Shown here one piece after another: positions 22,708-30,869 of a stretch of DNA of 33,879 nucleotides (position 1 is the first letter of the stretch; each line of letters starts with the position of its first letter). Where the stretch lies: NCBI GenBank assembly GCA_003218475.1, contig QHNR01000069.1:1-33879 (forward strand), written 5' to 3'. Position numbers and translations under genes: made by a program. The notes under the pieces are model-generated. The model was not told the DNA's origin. It saw only the letters and a program-made list of their open reading frames with translations, and searched no databases. This DNA is from Verrucomicrobiota bacterium. Its GTDB lineage: Bacteria > Verrucomicrobiota > Verrucomicrobiia > Chthoniobacterales > UBA10450.

Positions 22708-24675
22708 GTGAGCGAGTTTCAATTCGGCGGCGAATTTGTCTGGCACCCATCGCCGGAGCTGATTGCGCAATCGAATCTTCAGCAATTCATCGATAAACAT
22801 CATCTCGGCTCGTACGAACAGTTGATGCGAAAATCGACTACCGACATCGCTTGGTTTTGGGACACAGTGCTGCGCGATCTCGACATTCAATTTTACAAAA
22901 CTTATTCGCGAATTGTCGATCTAAGCGACGGCAAGCCGTGGCCGAAATGGTGTGTAGGCGGCGAAATGAACATCGTCCACAACATGCTCGATAAATATGT
23001 CGACACGGAGACCGAGAAGAAGCTGGCCATCAAATCCGAAATCGAAGACGGCACGACACGCGAACTCACGTATAAAGAATTGCGCAATCAAGTCGATCGC
23101 ATGGCGAATACTCTTCGCACTCTCGGGCTCGGCAAAGGCGATGCTATCGGCGTGTTCATGCCAATGGTGCCGGAAATCGTAGTGGCGATGCTCGCCATCA
23201 TTAAGATCGGCGCGATCTTTCTGCCGCTCTTCTCCGGCTTCGGCGCAGCAGCAATCGTGTCGCGATTAAACGACGCCGACGCAAAAGCGCTTTTTACGGC
23301 TGCCGGAACGTATCGACGCGGGAAATTTTGCCCGATGAAACCGATCGCCGATGATGCGGCCGCACAAATTCCAACACTGCGGCATCTGGTTGTTCTCAAC
23401 CAAGCCGGGGAATGGCTCATCGAAGATCTCAGCCCTGATGCAGGACCGACGACGAGCTTGCCTGGACCTTTCGATGACGCGCCGACCGAGCGCACGTCAG
23501 CCGAAGATCCGATGATGATCATCTATACGTCGGGCACGACCGGAAAACCAAAAGGCGCGGTGCACACGCATTGCGGCTTCCCGGTCAAATCCGCACAGGA
23601 CATGTGGCACGGACTCGATTTGCACGCCGATGAAACGCTATTTTGGATGACGGACATGGGCTGGATGATGGGGCCGTGGGAAGTTTTCGGAACGTTGCTG
23701 CTAGGTGCGACGATGATGCTTTACGATGGCGCACCCGATTTTCCCGGGCCGGATCGCGTCTGGTCACTAGTGGACCGACATAAAGTGACTGCGCTTGGTG
23801 TCTCGCCAACGTTGGTTCGCGCACTGCGACGACACGGCGACGAGATTGTGCATCAACATAATCTTTCTTCGCTGCGAAAATTCGCTTCGACCGGCGAACC
23901 GTGGAACCCAGAGCCGTGGATGTGGTTGTTTCAAAATGTCGGGCGCGGAAAACTTCCGATCATCAATTACTCCGGCGGCACCGAAATCTCCGGCGGCATT
24001 CTCATGGGCAATGTTCTCACTCCGATGAAACCATGCGCGTTCTCCGGGCCACTTCCCGGAATGGCGGCGGATGTTGTGGATGAAAATGGCAAATCTGTGC
24101 GCGGACAAGTGGGCGAATTGGTGATTCGCGAACCATGGATTGGAATGACGCGCGGGTTTTGGAAGGATCCCGAGCGTTACATTGAAGCGTACTGGTCACG
24201 TTTTCCCGACGTCTGGGTGCACGGCGATTGGGCTGCGATCGACGATGATGGCCTGTGGTACATTCTGGGGCGCTCCGACGACACAATCAAAATTGCTGGC
24301 AAACGAGTCGGGCCTGCTGAAGTAGAGTCGGTTCTGGTTGCTCATCCCGAGGTTAGCGAAGCCGCTGCGATCGGTGTCCCTGATTCAATCAAAGGCGAAT
24401 CGCTGATCTGTTTCTGCGTCTTAAAGAAGGATGTAAATGGCGATCCTGCCCTTGCAGCCGAACTGATACAGAACGTGTCGCGCGATCTCGGCAAAGCGCT
24501 TGCACCCCGCGCAGTGATTTTTGTAGGCGACATACCCAAAACACGGAACGCGAAGGTTATGCGCCGTGTTGTGCGGGCCGCGTATCTGGGCGAAAAACTC
24601 GGCGATACGTCGGCCTTGGAGAACCCTGCGTCGTTGGATGGTATCAAGCGCGCGGCAGTAGCACAGCGTGCTTGA
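22708..24675 (+). CDS. AMP-forming acyl-CoA synthetase (acetyl/propionyl-CoA synthetase-like)
   Basis: Activates a short carboxylic acid to its CoA ester via an acyl-AMP. 655 residues, the length of acetyl-CoA synthetases, with the N-terminal cap domain (about 1-100). Seen: YTSGTTGKPKGAVHTH at 273-288, TGEPWNPEPW, YSGGTEISGG where Acs and PrpE have WWQTETG, and WVHGDWAAIDDDGLWYILGR then SDDTIKIAGKRV. The acylatable lysine is Lys616 in PKTRNAKVMRR (usually TRSGK). Divergence from prpD suggests propionate as substrate. The changed pocket motif suggests it is not a standard Acs; something larger than acetate is possible. Start GTG at 22708, just after the repeat, without a clear ribosome site. 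Confidence 0.85.
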   Translation: MSEFQFGGEFVWHPSPELIAQSNLQQFIDKHHLGSYEQLMRKSTTDIAWFWDTVLRDLDIQFYKTYSRIVDLSDGKPWPKWCVGGEMNIVHNMLDKYVDTETEKKLAIKSEIEDGTTRELTYKELRNQVDRMANTLRTLGLGKGDAIGVFMPMVPEIVVAMLAIIKIGAIFLPLFSGFGAAAIVSRLNDADAKALFTAAGTYRRGKFCPMKPIADDAAAQIPTLRHLVVLNQAGEWLIEDLSPDAGPTTSLPGPFDDAPTERTSAEDPMMIIYTSGTTGKPKGAVHTHCGFPVKSAQDMWHGLDLHADETLFWMTDMGWMMGPWEVFGTLLLGATMMLYDGAPDFPGPDRVWSLVDRHKVTALGVSPTLVRALRRHGDEIVHQHNLSSLRKFASTGEPWNPEPWMWLFQNVGRGKLPIINYSGGTEISGGILMGNVLTPMKPCAFSGPLPGMAADVVDENGKSVRGQVGELVIREPWIGMTRGFWKDPERYIEAYWSRFPDVWVHGDWAAIDDDGLWYILGRSDDTIKIAGKRVGPAEVESVLVAHPEVSEAAAIGVPDSIKGESLICFCVLKKDVNGDPALAAELIQNVSRDLGKALAPRAVIFVGDIPKTRNAKVMRRVVRAAYLGEKLGDTSALENPASLDGIKRAAVAQRA

Positions 24676-24715
24676 TTTGTTTATTCGCCGCGCAGAACTC
24701 TGATCCGGTTCTCCG

Positions 24716-25435
24716 ATGAAACTGACGTTTCTTGGAACGCGCGGCGAGATCGAGGCGCAGACGCGGCGTCATCGCATGCACACATCACTGCTGGTATTAC
24801 ACCGCGCCGCGCGTGTGATGATCGATTGCGGGCTTGATTGGTTGGGAAAACTTAAACGCGTGGATCCGAACGCGATCGTGCTCACGCACGCGCATCCCGA
24901 TCACGCGTGGGGATTGAAACGCGGCGCGCCTTGTCCGGTGTATGCGCCGCAAAAGACGTGGCAAGAATTGCAACTTTACCCGATCAAAGATCGCCACCTG
25001 ATCGAGGAGCGTACGGGCACGAAGATTTGTGGAATCACATTCGAGGCGTTTCCCGTTGAACATTCCATTCGTTCGCCGGCGGTCGGCTATCGCGTGAGCG
25101 CAGGGCGTGCGCGCATTTTCTACGCGCCCGACCTCATCTTCATCGACGATCGCAGTGCAGCGTTGAAAGGCGTGCAAATCTACATTGGCGATGGCGCCAC
25201 TATAACGCGCACATTCATTCGCAGGCGCGGCAAAGCCTTGATCGGTCACTCGCCGGTTCGCACGCAACTGACGTGGTGCCAAAAAGAGGGCGTTCACCGC
25301 GCCATTATCACTCATTGCGGCTCTGAAATCGTCACTGGCGACGAGCGCAAAATTTTCGCCAGCCTGTGCGCCATCGCGGCAGAGCACGGTGTGGACGTGC
25401 GCATCGCTTATGATGGGATGACAGTCGCGTTGTGA
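24716..25435 (+). CDS. MBL-fold metallohydrolase (ribonuclease Z/PhnP-like)
   Basis: 239-residue metallo-beta-lactamase-fold hydrolase. Seen: KLTFLGTRGEIEAQ at the N-terminus, the metal motif THAHPDH at 57-63, a third ligand region EAFPVEHSIRSPAVGYRV, FYAPDLIF with a possible bridging Asp, and a late ITHCG at about 205-209. The simple core without extra domains resembles PhnP/RNase Z-like hydrolases acting on phosphodiesters, but substrate is unknown. ATG at 24716, 40 nt after the acyl-CoA synthetase stop on the same strand. Confidence 0.85.
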   Translation: MKLTFLGTRGEIEAQTRRHRMHTSLLVLHRAARVMIDCGLDWLGKLKRVDPNAIVLTHAHPDHAWGLKRGAPCPVYAPQKTWQELQLYPIKDRHLIEERTGTKICGITFEAFPVEHSIRSPAVGYRVSAGRARIFYAPDLIFIDDRSAALKGVQIYIGDGATITRTFIRRRGKALIGHSPVRTQLTWCQKEGVHRAIITHCGSEIVTGDERKIFASLCAIAAEHGVDVRIAYDGMTVAL

Positions 25436-25458
25436 AGCGGAGGTAGCGTCGGGCGAAA

Positions 25459-25531
25459 GGTAGGGCGCACAGTCCTCTGCGCGCCGTTTGCGGTACAAAG
25501 ATCGGCGCGCACAGGAGTGACGCGCCCTACC
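25459..25531. repeat. Palindromic repeat (ggtagggcg ends), copy 1
   Basis: ggtagggcgc (25459-25468) and gcgccctacc (25522-25531) are perfect inverse ends. Left half tagggcgcacagtcctctgc, right half cggcgcgcacaggagtga. Both halves recur at 30736-30824 in swapped order. It lies in the gap between the MBL-fold gene and the CapA-family gene. Confidence 0.85.
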
Positions 25532-25558
25532 AATTTAATATTTAGCGCTTACCCTTTC

Positions 25559-26659
25559 ATGATGCGTCTTTTTCTCTGCGGCGACGTCATGACCGGGCGC
25601 GGCATTGATCAAGCGCTGTCGCACCCGGTGAATCCGGTTTTATACGAGCCCTATGTGCGCGACGCACGCGAGTATCTCCAGCTTGCGGAGAAAGCGCATG
25701 GCTCAATACCGCTTCCACTGAGTTTCGACTACATCTGGGGCAACGCGTTGGAAGAACTCGATCGGGCTGAAGTCGATTTTCGAATCGTGAATTTGGAAAC
25801 CGCCGTCACCTCGGCTGAAGCGCCATGGCCCGGCAAAGCGATTCATTATCGCATGCACCCCCAGAATATTGGTTGTCTCTCCGCCGCGCATATCAGCGCG
25901 TGCGCTTTGGCGAACAATCACCTGCTGGATTGGGGCTATGACGGATTATCCGAAACGCTGCAAACATTGGACTCCACAGGCATCGCGCGCTCAGGCGCGG
26001 GTAGCGATATCGAGGAAGCTATGCAACCCGCGGTACTGAACGCCACGCGCAAAGGTCGGGTGCTTTTGTTTTCCTTTGGATCAACCACGAGCGGCATCCC
26101 GCAAGACTGGAATGCCACCAGCATTTCTCCTGGAGTAAATTTGTTCGATGCTCTTTCCGAAACCACCGCAGCACAAATTTGCGATCAAATGCGAGCGCAT
26201 CAGCAGTCAGGCGATTTGATCGTCGCGTCAATTCACTGGGGCAGCAACTGGGGATACGAAATCCCGTGTGAACAGGTCGTGTTCGCTCATCGCTTGATTG
26301 AGGAAGGCGTTGCGATTGTGCATGGCCATTCCTCGCACCACGTGAAAGCGATCGAAGTATTTCGAGGCCGACTCATTCTCTACGGCTGCGGCGATTTTCT
26401 CACCGATTACGAAGGCATCAGCGGCTATGAAACGTTCCGTGGCGACCTGGCGCTGATGTATTTCGTGGAAGTTGATTCAGACAGCGGTGAATTGATCGCT
26501 GCACGTTTGGTCCCAATGCAAATGCGGCGATTCCGGCTCGAACGCGCATCGGCTGCCGATTCCAAGTGGCTCTGTGATCTGCTGAACAAACTCGGAGCGA
26601 AATTCAACACGCGCGTGAACCTGCAAAACGACAACAGCTTGGTGCTCGAATGTTCGTGA
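25559..26659 (+). CDS. CapA/PgsA-family protein (metallophosphatase-like fold)
   Basis: 366 residues. CapA-type proteins take part in poly-gamma-glutamate or capsule synthesis and share a calcineurin-like fold. Seen: RLFLCGDVMTGRGID at 3-17 with the metal-site Asp; FRIVNLETAVT with the Asn and Glu; ACALANNHLLDWGYDGL; SIHWGSNWGYEIP; VHGHSSHHVKAIEVFRGRLI; YGCGDFLTDYEG. The ATG at 25559 is preferred: the in-frame extension to 25517 begins inside the repeat. No signal peptide or membrane anchor is seen, so it may be a soluble relative. The TGA stop (26657-26659) belongs to the left end of the downstream palindrome. Confidence 0.88.
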   Translation: MMRLFLCGDVMTGRGIDQALSHPVNPVLYEPYVRDAREYLQLAEKAHGSIPLPLSFDYIWGNALEELDRAEVDFRIVNLETAVTSAEAPWPGKAIHYRMHPQNIGCLSAAHISACALANNHLLDWGYDGLSETLQTLDSTGIARSGAGSDIEEAMQPAVLNATRKGRVLLFSFGSTTSGIPQDWNATSISPGVNLFDALSETTAAQICDQMRAHQQSGDLIVASIHWGSNWGYEIPCEQVVFAHRLIEEGVAIVHGHSSHHVKAIEVFRGRLILYGCGDFLTDYEGISGYETFRGDLALMYFVEVDSDSGELIAARLVPMQMRRFRLERASAADSKWLCDLLNKLGAKFNTRVNLQNDNSLVLECS

Positions 26660-26746
26660 CGCAGGCAATCCTGCCTCATCTCAAGGAGGGGCGGACTGGA
26701 GACCGCCGCTCCTTCCAAGGCTCGCAGACAAGATTGTCTGCGTCAC
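26656..26746. repeat. Palindromic element whose two ends supply the stops of convergent capA-like and otsB genes
   Basis: gtgacgcag (26656-26664) and ctgcgtcac (26738-26746) are perfect inverted ends. Inside are gcaggcaatcctgcc, ggaggggcgg/ccgccgctcc (one mismatch) and gcagacaa-ga-ttgtctgc. Read inward from either side the end contains TGA: at 26657-26659 it stops the capA-like gene, and at 26743-26745 (minus) it stops otsB. Confidence 0.9.
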
Positions 26747-27513
26747 GTCAGAGCAGCAGTCAACGCCCGCAGGAAGCGCTCCACTTCGGCGGGATTCTTG
26801 AGTGAGTAACGCGCTGCGGTGGGCTGCGATTGCTCACTTACCAGAATGCCAATGCCGCGCTGCTCCAGTGCGCGAAATGCATCTTCGTCGGTGCGATCGT
26901 CGCCGATGTAAATCGGACGAATGTTCCCGCGCTCCAAGCCCAGCGCTTCCAACAGCCAGAGAACGGCCTTGCCTTTGTCCCAAGCAACGTCCGGCAGCAG
27001 TTCGTAAACTTTTTTACCGTTGATCCTGCGGAGCTTACGATGTCGCGTCGCCACTTCGCCAACTGCTTGTTCTACCTTGGGCACGTCGTTTTCGTTCACG
27101 TTGCGGTAGTGCGCTGCGATGGAAAAGCGTTTCCGCTCCACACGCGCACCCGAAATTCCATCGAGCGCTGCGTGTAACTCCTTCTCTGCCAGGTCGAGGG
27201 CGGGCAGAAACTCTGTGGCCATTTGCCTGCGCAATCCGTGTGGCCCGGCGATATCAAATCCGTGACTGCCGGCGTACACGATGGCATCAATGTTCATGCG
27301 CCGGCGAACGTCATCGAGGTCACGACCGCTAAGAATGGCAACCGGTGCGCGCGCAGCAAGCTCCCGCAGCTTCTGTCGCATTGAATCGGAAAGCCACGCC
27401 TCCTCTGGCTGACTAACGATCGGCGTCAGCGTGCCATCGTAGTCGAGAAAAACGGCGGCCCGCCCGGCGCCCCCAGCGATTTCCTGAACGTGCTCGAGCG
27501 CTGATGGAATCAT
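26743..27513 (-). CDS. otsB: Trehalose-6-phosphate phosphatase
   Basis: Removes phosphate from trehalose-6-phosphate, the second step of trehalose synthesis. HAD superfamily, 256 residues. Seen: motif I FLDYDGTLTPI at 22-32 (nucleophile Asp24, acid/base Asp26), motif II ILSGRDLDDV at 60-69, GSHGFDI at 82-88, WDKGKAV at 178-184 with the motif III Lys, and motif IV IGDDRTDEDAF at 203-213. Divergent from otsA across a 112-bp gap filled by a repeat. The stop is in the element shared with the convergent capA-like gene. Confidence 0.94.
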   Translation of the reverse strand: MIPSALEHVQEIAGGAGRAAVFLDYDGTLTPIVSQPEEAWLSDSMRQKLRELAARAPVAILSGRDLDDVRRRMNIDAIVYAGSHGFDIAGPHGLRRQMATEFLPALDLAEKELHAALDGISGARVERKRFSIAAHYRNVNENDVPKVEQAVGEVATRHRKLRRINGKKVYELLPDVAWDKGKAVLWLLEALGLERGNIRPIYIGDDRTDEDAFRALEQRGIGILVSEQSQPTAARYSLKNPAEVERFLRALTAALT

Positions 27514-27533
27514 ACTTAACGAAAAGACTTAAA

Positions 27534-27615
27534 AGAGTTACAATGGTTACAAAGTTACAAAAGTAATACAGCCGTGCTTCCATTGTAACCATGTAACTCT
27601 TGTAACCTTGTAACC
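27534..27615. repeat. gttacaa-word inverted repeat in the otsB/otsA divergent gap
   Basis: Left half 27534-27552 (agagttacaatggttacaa, continuing to 27563) is the inverse, with one missing base, of 27583-27600, and the word gtaacc goes on to 27615. The word (g)gttacaa is iterated about three times on the left and inverted about four times on the right. It occupies most of the only DNA between the two divergent starts (27513 and 27626). Confidence 0.85.
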
Positions 27616-27625
27616 GCTTCTTTCG

Positions 27626-29134
27626 ATGAATCGCCTGATAGTCGTCTCCAATCGATTGCCATTCGCGCTGGATTCGACTGGCGAAGATCTTTGGACCGTT
27701 ACACCCGCTGTCGGCGGATTAGTCTCCGCGATCGAGCCGGTGCTGCGCGAGCGCGGCGGAACCTGGATCGGCTGGCCTGGAATTGCAGGTAAAATCCCAG
27801 GAGAACCGCTCGCCGAAGCGACGCGCGATGCCGGTTACCAAGTTGTGCCGGTAGCCCTGAGTGAAAATGAACGGGACGAATTTTACTACGGCTATTCCAA
27901 CGAAGTGATCTGGCCGCTTTTTCACGATTTGCAAAATTTCTGCAAGTTTGAGCCGGCATACTGGCAGGCTTACAAACAAGTTAACGACCGCTACGCGGAT
28001 GCCATCGGCCGTTGCGCTCAGCCGGATGATTTCATCTGGGTACATGACTACCACCTAATGTACGTCGCGCAGGCACTGCGCGAGCAGGACCTGTCCCACA
28101 AACTTTCTGGATTAACGTTTTTCCTGCACATCCCCTTTCCGCCGTACGATATTTTTTCGAAACTTCCGCAACAACAGCGGCTCCTGCACGCGCTACTTCA
28201 GTTCGATTTGCTCGGCTTTCAGACGCGGCGCGATGTGCGCAACTTTATGCAGTGCGTCCGGCGCGTGCTGCTGGACGCAAAAATTGTTCCTCGTCGCGAC
28301 CTGCAATTAATCCGCTTTGAAAAACGCGAAATCCGCGTCGGCCATTTTCCAATCGGGATCGATTTCGACTCATTTGAGAATGGCGCAAGATCCGACACTG
28401 TCGCGAAAAAATCTCAGCGGCTGCGCGACACTTTTCCTGCTTGTCAGTTGCTCCTTGGTTCGGACCGGCTCGATTACAGCAAGGGAATTCCCGAGCGCTT
28501 GCGCGCATTTCGCACCGCCCTGGAACGTCATCCGGACCTGCGCGGCCGCGTGGTCCTGATCCAGGTCGTCGTGCCGAGCCGGGTGGAGATTCCCAGATAT
28601 CACGAGTTCAAGCAACGCATCGACCGGCTGGTTGGCGACATCAACGGTCGCTTCTCGACCAGCACCTGGCTGCCGGTACAATATCACTTTCGGTGCCTCG
28701 ATCGCGACGATCTCCTCGCGCATTATCGCGGGTGCGACATCGCCTTCGTAACACCGCTCAAAGACGGAATGAATCTGGTAGCCAAGGAATATTGCGCGTG
28801 CCGTATCGAGGAGGACGGCGCGCTCATTCTAAGCCAGTTCGCCGGCGCGGCCGAGCAGCTCAAGCCCGGCGCCCTGCTCGTCAATCCTTACGATGTCGAG
28901 CAGATGGCCGATACGATTTTGCAAGCGTTCCGCATGAATCAGGCCGAACGTAGTGCGCGCATGAAGCGCATGAGACGCATCGTGCGTAACGAGAACGTCT
29001 TTTGGTGGGTGGACTCATTTCTCAAAGCCGGAGCGAAACTCGCTGCTCGGTCGTCGCAATTGCGCGACCACCGCATTGGGGGCAAGGAGACGCCCAACGC
29101 CGAACGTCCAACACTCAACGCTCAACCAATCTGA
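27626..29134 (+). CDS. otsA: Trehalose-6-phosphate synthase (GT20)
   Basis: Joins UDP-glucose (or another NDP-glucose) to glucose-6-phosphate. 502 residues, of which about 475 are the normal GT20 enzyme. Seen: [10 protein letters not shown] at 6-15, VGGLVSAI at 29-36, [16 protein letters not shown] at 138-153, FLHIPFPP at 166-173, [19 protein letters not shown] at 277-295 with the phosphate-binding Arg and Lys, and [16 protein letters not shown] at 376-391. The last 15 residues ([15 protein letters not shown]) are encoded by the left half of the repeat at 29091-29173, and the TGA lies in its loop. The ATG has no clear ribosome site. Confidence 0.94.
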   Translation: MNRLIVVSNRLPFALDSTGEDLWTVTPAVGGLVSAIEPVLRERGGTWIGWPGIAGKIPGEPLAEATRDAGYQVVPVALSENERDEFYYGYSNEVIWPLFHDLQNFCKFEPAYWQAYKQVNDRYADAIGRCAQPDDFIWVHDYHLMYVAQALREQDLSHKLSGLTFFLHIPFPPYDIFSKLPQQQRLLHALLQFDLLGFQTRRDVRNFMQCVRRVLLDAKIVPRRDLQLIRFEKREIRVGHFPIGIDFDSFENGARSDTVAKKSQRLRDTFPACQLLLGSDRLDYSKGIPERLRAFRTALERHPDLRGRVVLIQVVVPSRVEIPRYHEFKQRIDRLVGDINGRFSTSTWLPVQYHFRCLDRDDLLAHYRGCDIAFVTPLKDGMNLVAKEYCACRIEEDGALILSQFAGAAEQLKPGALLVNPYDVEQMADTILQAFRMNQAERSARMKRMRRIVRNENVFWWVDSFLKAGAKLAARSSQLRDHRIGGKETPNAERPTLNAQPI

Positions 29135-29173
29135 ATTGGATGTTGGGCGTTGAACGTTGAGCGTTGGATGTTG
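29091..29173. repeat. caacg-word inverted repeat overlapping the 3' end of otsA
   Basis: Left half 29091-29130 iterates (c)caacgc, cgaacgt, ccaacac, tcaacgc. Right half 29135-29173 iterates the inverse (ggatgttg, ggcgttg, aacgttg, agcgttg). The two halves pair imperfectly around a loop that contains the otsA stop (TGA 29132-29134). Confidence 0.85.
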
Positions 29174-29237
29174 AAAGCCCTATTGGGGCAAAACTTCCTG
29201 CGCAGTGAAAGACGATTTTCAATAGAGCACAGATCGG

Positions 29238-30698
29238 ATGGCGATCATTGATAACCTGCAAAAAATCTCAGACACGGTCTGGGAATTGCCTCCGACCTAC
29301 AAGGACGGCATGCGCGTGCCGGCTCGGATCATCGGTACCGAAAAGCTGGTGCGCGAAATGGATGAAGCGGTCTACCAACAGATAAGCAACGTCGCCACTT
29401 TGCCCGGCATTACACGCTACGCGCTCTGCATGCCCGACGGCCACAGCGGTTATGGGTTTCCTATTGGAGGCGTTGCGGCGATGGACGTGCACGAAGGCGG
29501 CGTCATCTCACCCGGCGGTATCGGATTCGATATCAACTGCGGCATGCGCCTCATCACCACGAATCTCACTCTGGATGACGTCAAACCGCGCCTGAAAGAG
29601 ATTGTAGATCTTCTATTCGAACGCGTACCGGCGGGCGTAGGCGGTCATGGCTTTCTGAAATTGTCGCGTGACGATTTTCGAGACTTGGTCGAACAGGGCG
29701 CGCGCTGGTGCGTCGAACACGATTACGGCTGGACGGAGGACCTCGAACTTACCGAGGAAAACGGTTGTATCTCAGGCGCCGACGCATCGAAAATCAGCGA
29801 ACGCGCAATCGACCGCGGCTACAACCAGGTCGGCACACTTGGCAGCGGCAATCATTACCTCGAAGTGCAGGTCGCGCACCCGGAGCACGTGCGCGACAGT
29901 GAGCTCGCTGCAAAATTCGGGATTACGATTCCAAACCAAATCGTGGTGATGTTCCACTGCGGCAGCCGCGGTTTCGGACACCAGGTAGCCACCGATTATC
30001 TCCAAACGTTCTTGAAAGTGATGGAACCGAAATACGGCATCAAGATTTTGGATCGCGAGTTGGCTTGCGCCCCGTTCGAGTCGCCGCAAGGCCGCGATTA
30101 TTTCGCCGCGATGAAGTGCGGGCTGAACATGTCGTTTGCAAATCGACAGGTGATTCTTCACCGCATTCGCGAAGTTTTTTCCGAAGTATTTGGTCGTAGC
30201 GCAGAAGATTTGGAGATGCGCATGGTTTACGATGTCGCGCACAACACCGCCAAGCTGGAAAAACACAAGCTCGACAGCCGGGAGCGTACGCTGCTCGTTC
30301 ACCGCAAAGGCGCGACGCGCGCATTCGGGCCGGGACACGCGGAAGTCGCCGCGCGTTATCGCGAGATCGGCCAGCCAGTGATCATCGGCGGCAGCATGGA
30401 GACTGGGTCGTATCTGCTCGTAGGCACTGCCTCCGGCGCAGAAACTTTCTTCAGCACAGCGCATGGAAGCGGCCGCATAATGAGCCGCACCAAGGCGCGC
30501 AAACAATGGCACGGCAAACAACTCCAGCGCGACCTCGAAACACGTGGCATTTACGTTCGCAGCACTTCATGGGCGGGCCTCGCCGAGGAAGCCGGGCCAG
30601 CTTACAAAGACATCGATGAGGTGATCGCAGCGACTGAGTTCGCGGGAATCAGCAAACCAGTCGCGCGATTCACGCCGATTGGGAATGTGAAAGGCTAA
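29238..30698 (+). CDS. rtcB: RNA-splicing ligase RtcB
   Basis: GTP-dependent ligase joining RNA 2',3'-cyclic phosphate (or 3'-phosphate) to 5'-OH ends; used in RNA repair and tRNA splicing. 486 residues, full length. All active-site residues are visible: Asp98 and Cys101 in GFDINCG, His206 in LGSGNHYLE, His240 in FHCGSRG, His335 in VAHN, and the guanylated His409 in STAHGSGRIMSR. An archease gene lies downstream past a CobW-type GTPase, which supports archease-dependent activity. ATG at 29238; the ribosome site is weak. Confidence 0.96.
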   Translation: MAIIDNLQKISDTVWELPPTYKDGMRVPARIIGTEKLVREMDEAVYQQISNVATLPGITRYALCMPDGHSGYGFPIGGVAAMDVHEGGVISPGGIGFDINCGMRLITTNLTLDDVKPRLKEIVDLLFERVPAGVGGHGFLKLSRDDFRDLVEQGARWCVEHDYGWTEDLELTEENGCISGADASKISERAIDRGYNQVGTLGSGNHYLEVQVAHPEHVRDSELAAKFGITIPNQIVVMFHCGSRGFGHQVATDYLQTFLKVMEPKYGIKILDRELACAPFESPQGRDYFAAMKCGLNMSFANRQVILHRIREVFSEVFGRSAEDLEMRMVYDVAHNTAKLEKHKLDSRERTLLVHRKGATRAFGPGHAEVAARYREIGQPVIIGGSMETGSYLLVGTASGAETFFSTAHGSGRIMSRTKARKQWHGKQLQRDLETRGIYVRSTSWAGLAEEAGPAYKDIDEVIAATEFAGISKPVARFTPIGNVKG

Positions 30699-30735
30699 AT
30701 CAAATGACGAAATCCGAATGATGAATGTCGCGTGG

Positions 30736-30824
30736 CGGCGCGCACGGAGTGACGCGCCCTACCAACGAAAGGCGAACGCACGCGGGGCCGTAGCGGATAG
30801 GGCGGGCAGTCCTCTGAACGCCGT
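30736..30824. repeat. Palindromic repeat family of 25459-25531, copy 2 with halves swapped
   Basis: 30736-30763 matches the right half of copy 1 with one base missing (cggcgcgcac, ggagtgacgcgccctacc). 30798-30824 matches the left half (tagggcgggcagtcctctg). The order is right half then left half. It lies in the 171-bp gap between rtcB and the CobW gene, preceded at 30701-30730 by aatgacgaaatccgaatgat, a word also found at 31761-31877. Confidence 0.8.
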
Positions 30825-30869
30825 CTCGTTTTCTTCGCCATCGGTCATTCGCGCGTCGCCATTCTTGAT

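Noticed and set aside
25517-25558. Upstream start for the CapA-family gene (MTRPTNLIFSAYPF)
   Set aside because: These codons begin inside the repeat at 25459-25531, and homologous sequence starts only at the Met of RLFLCGDV.
27534-29173. CRISPR array, because of short repeated words at 27534-27615 and 29091-29173
   Set aside because: The words are 6-9 nt, iterated without unique spacers and inverted in the second half. No cas genes are present.
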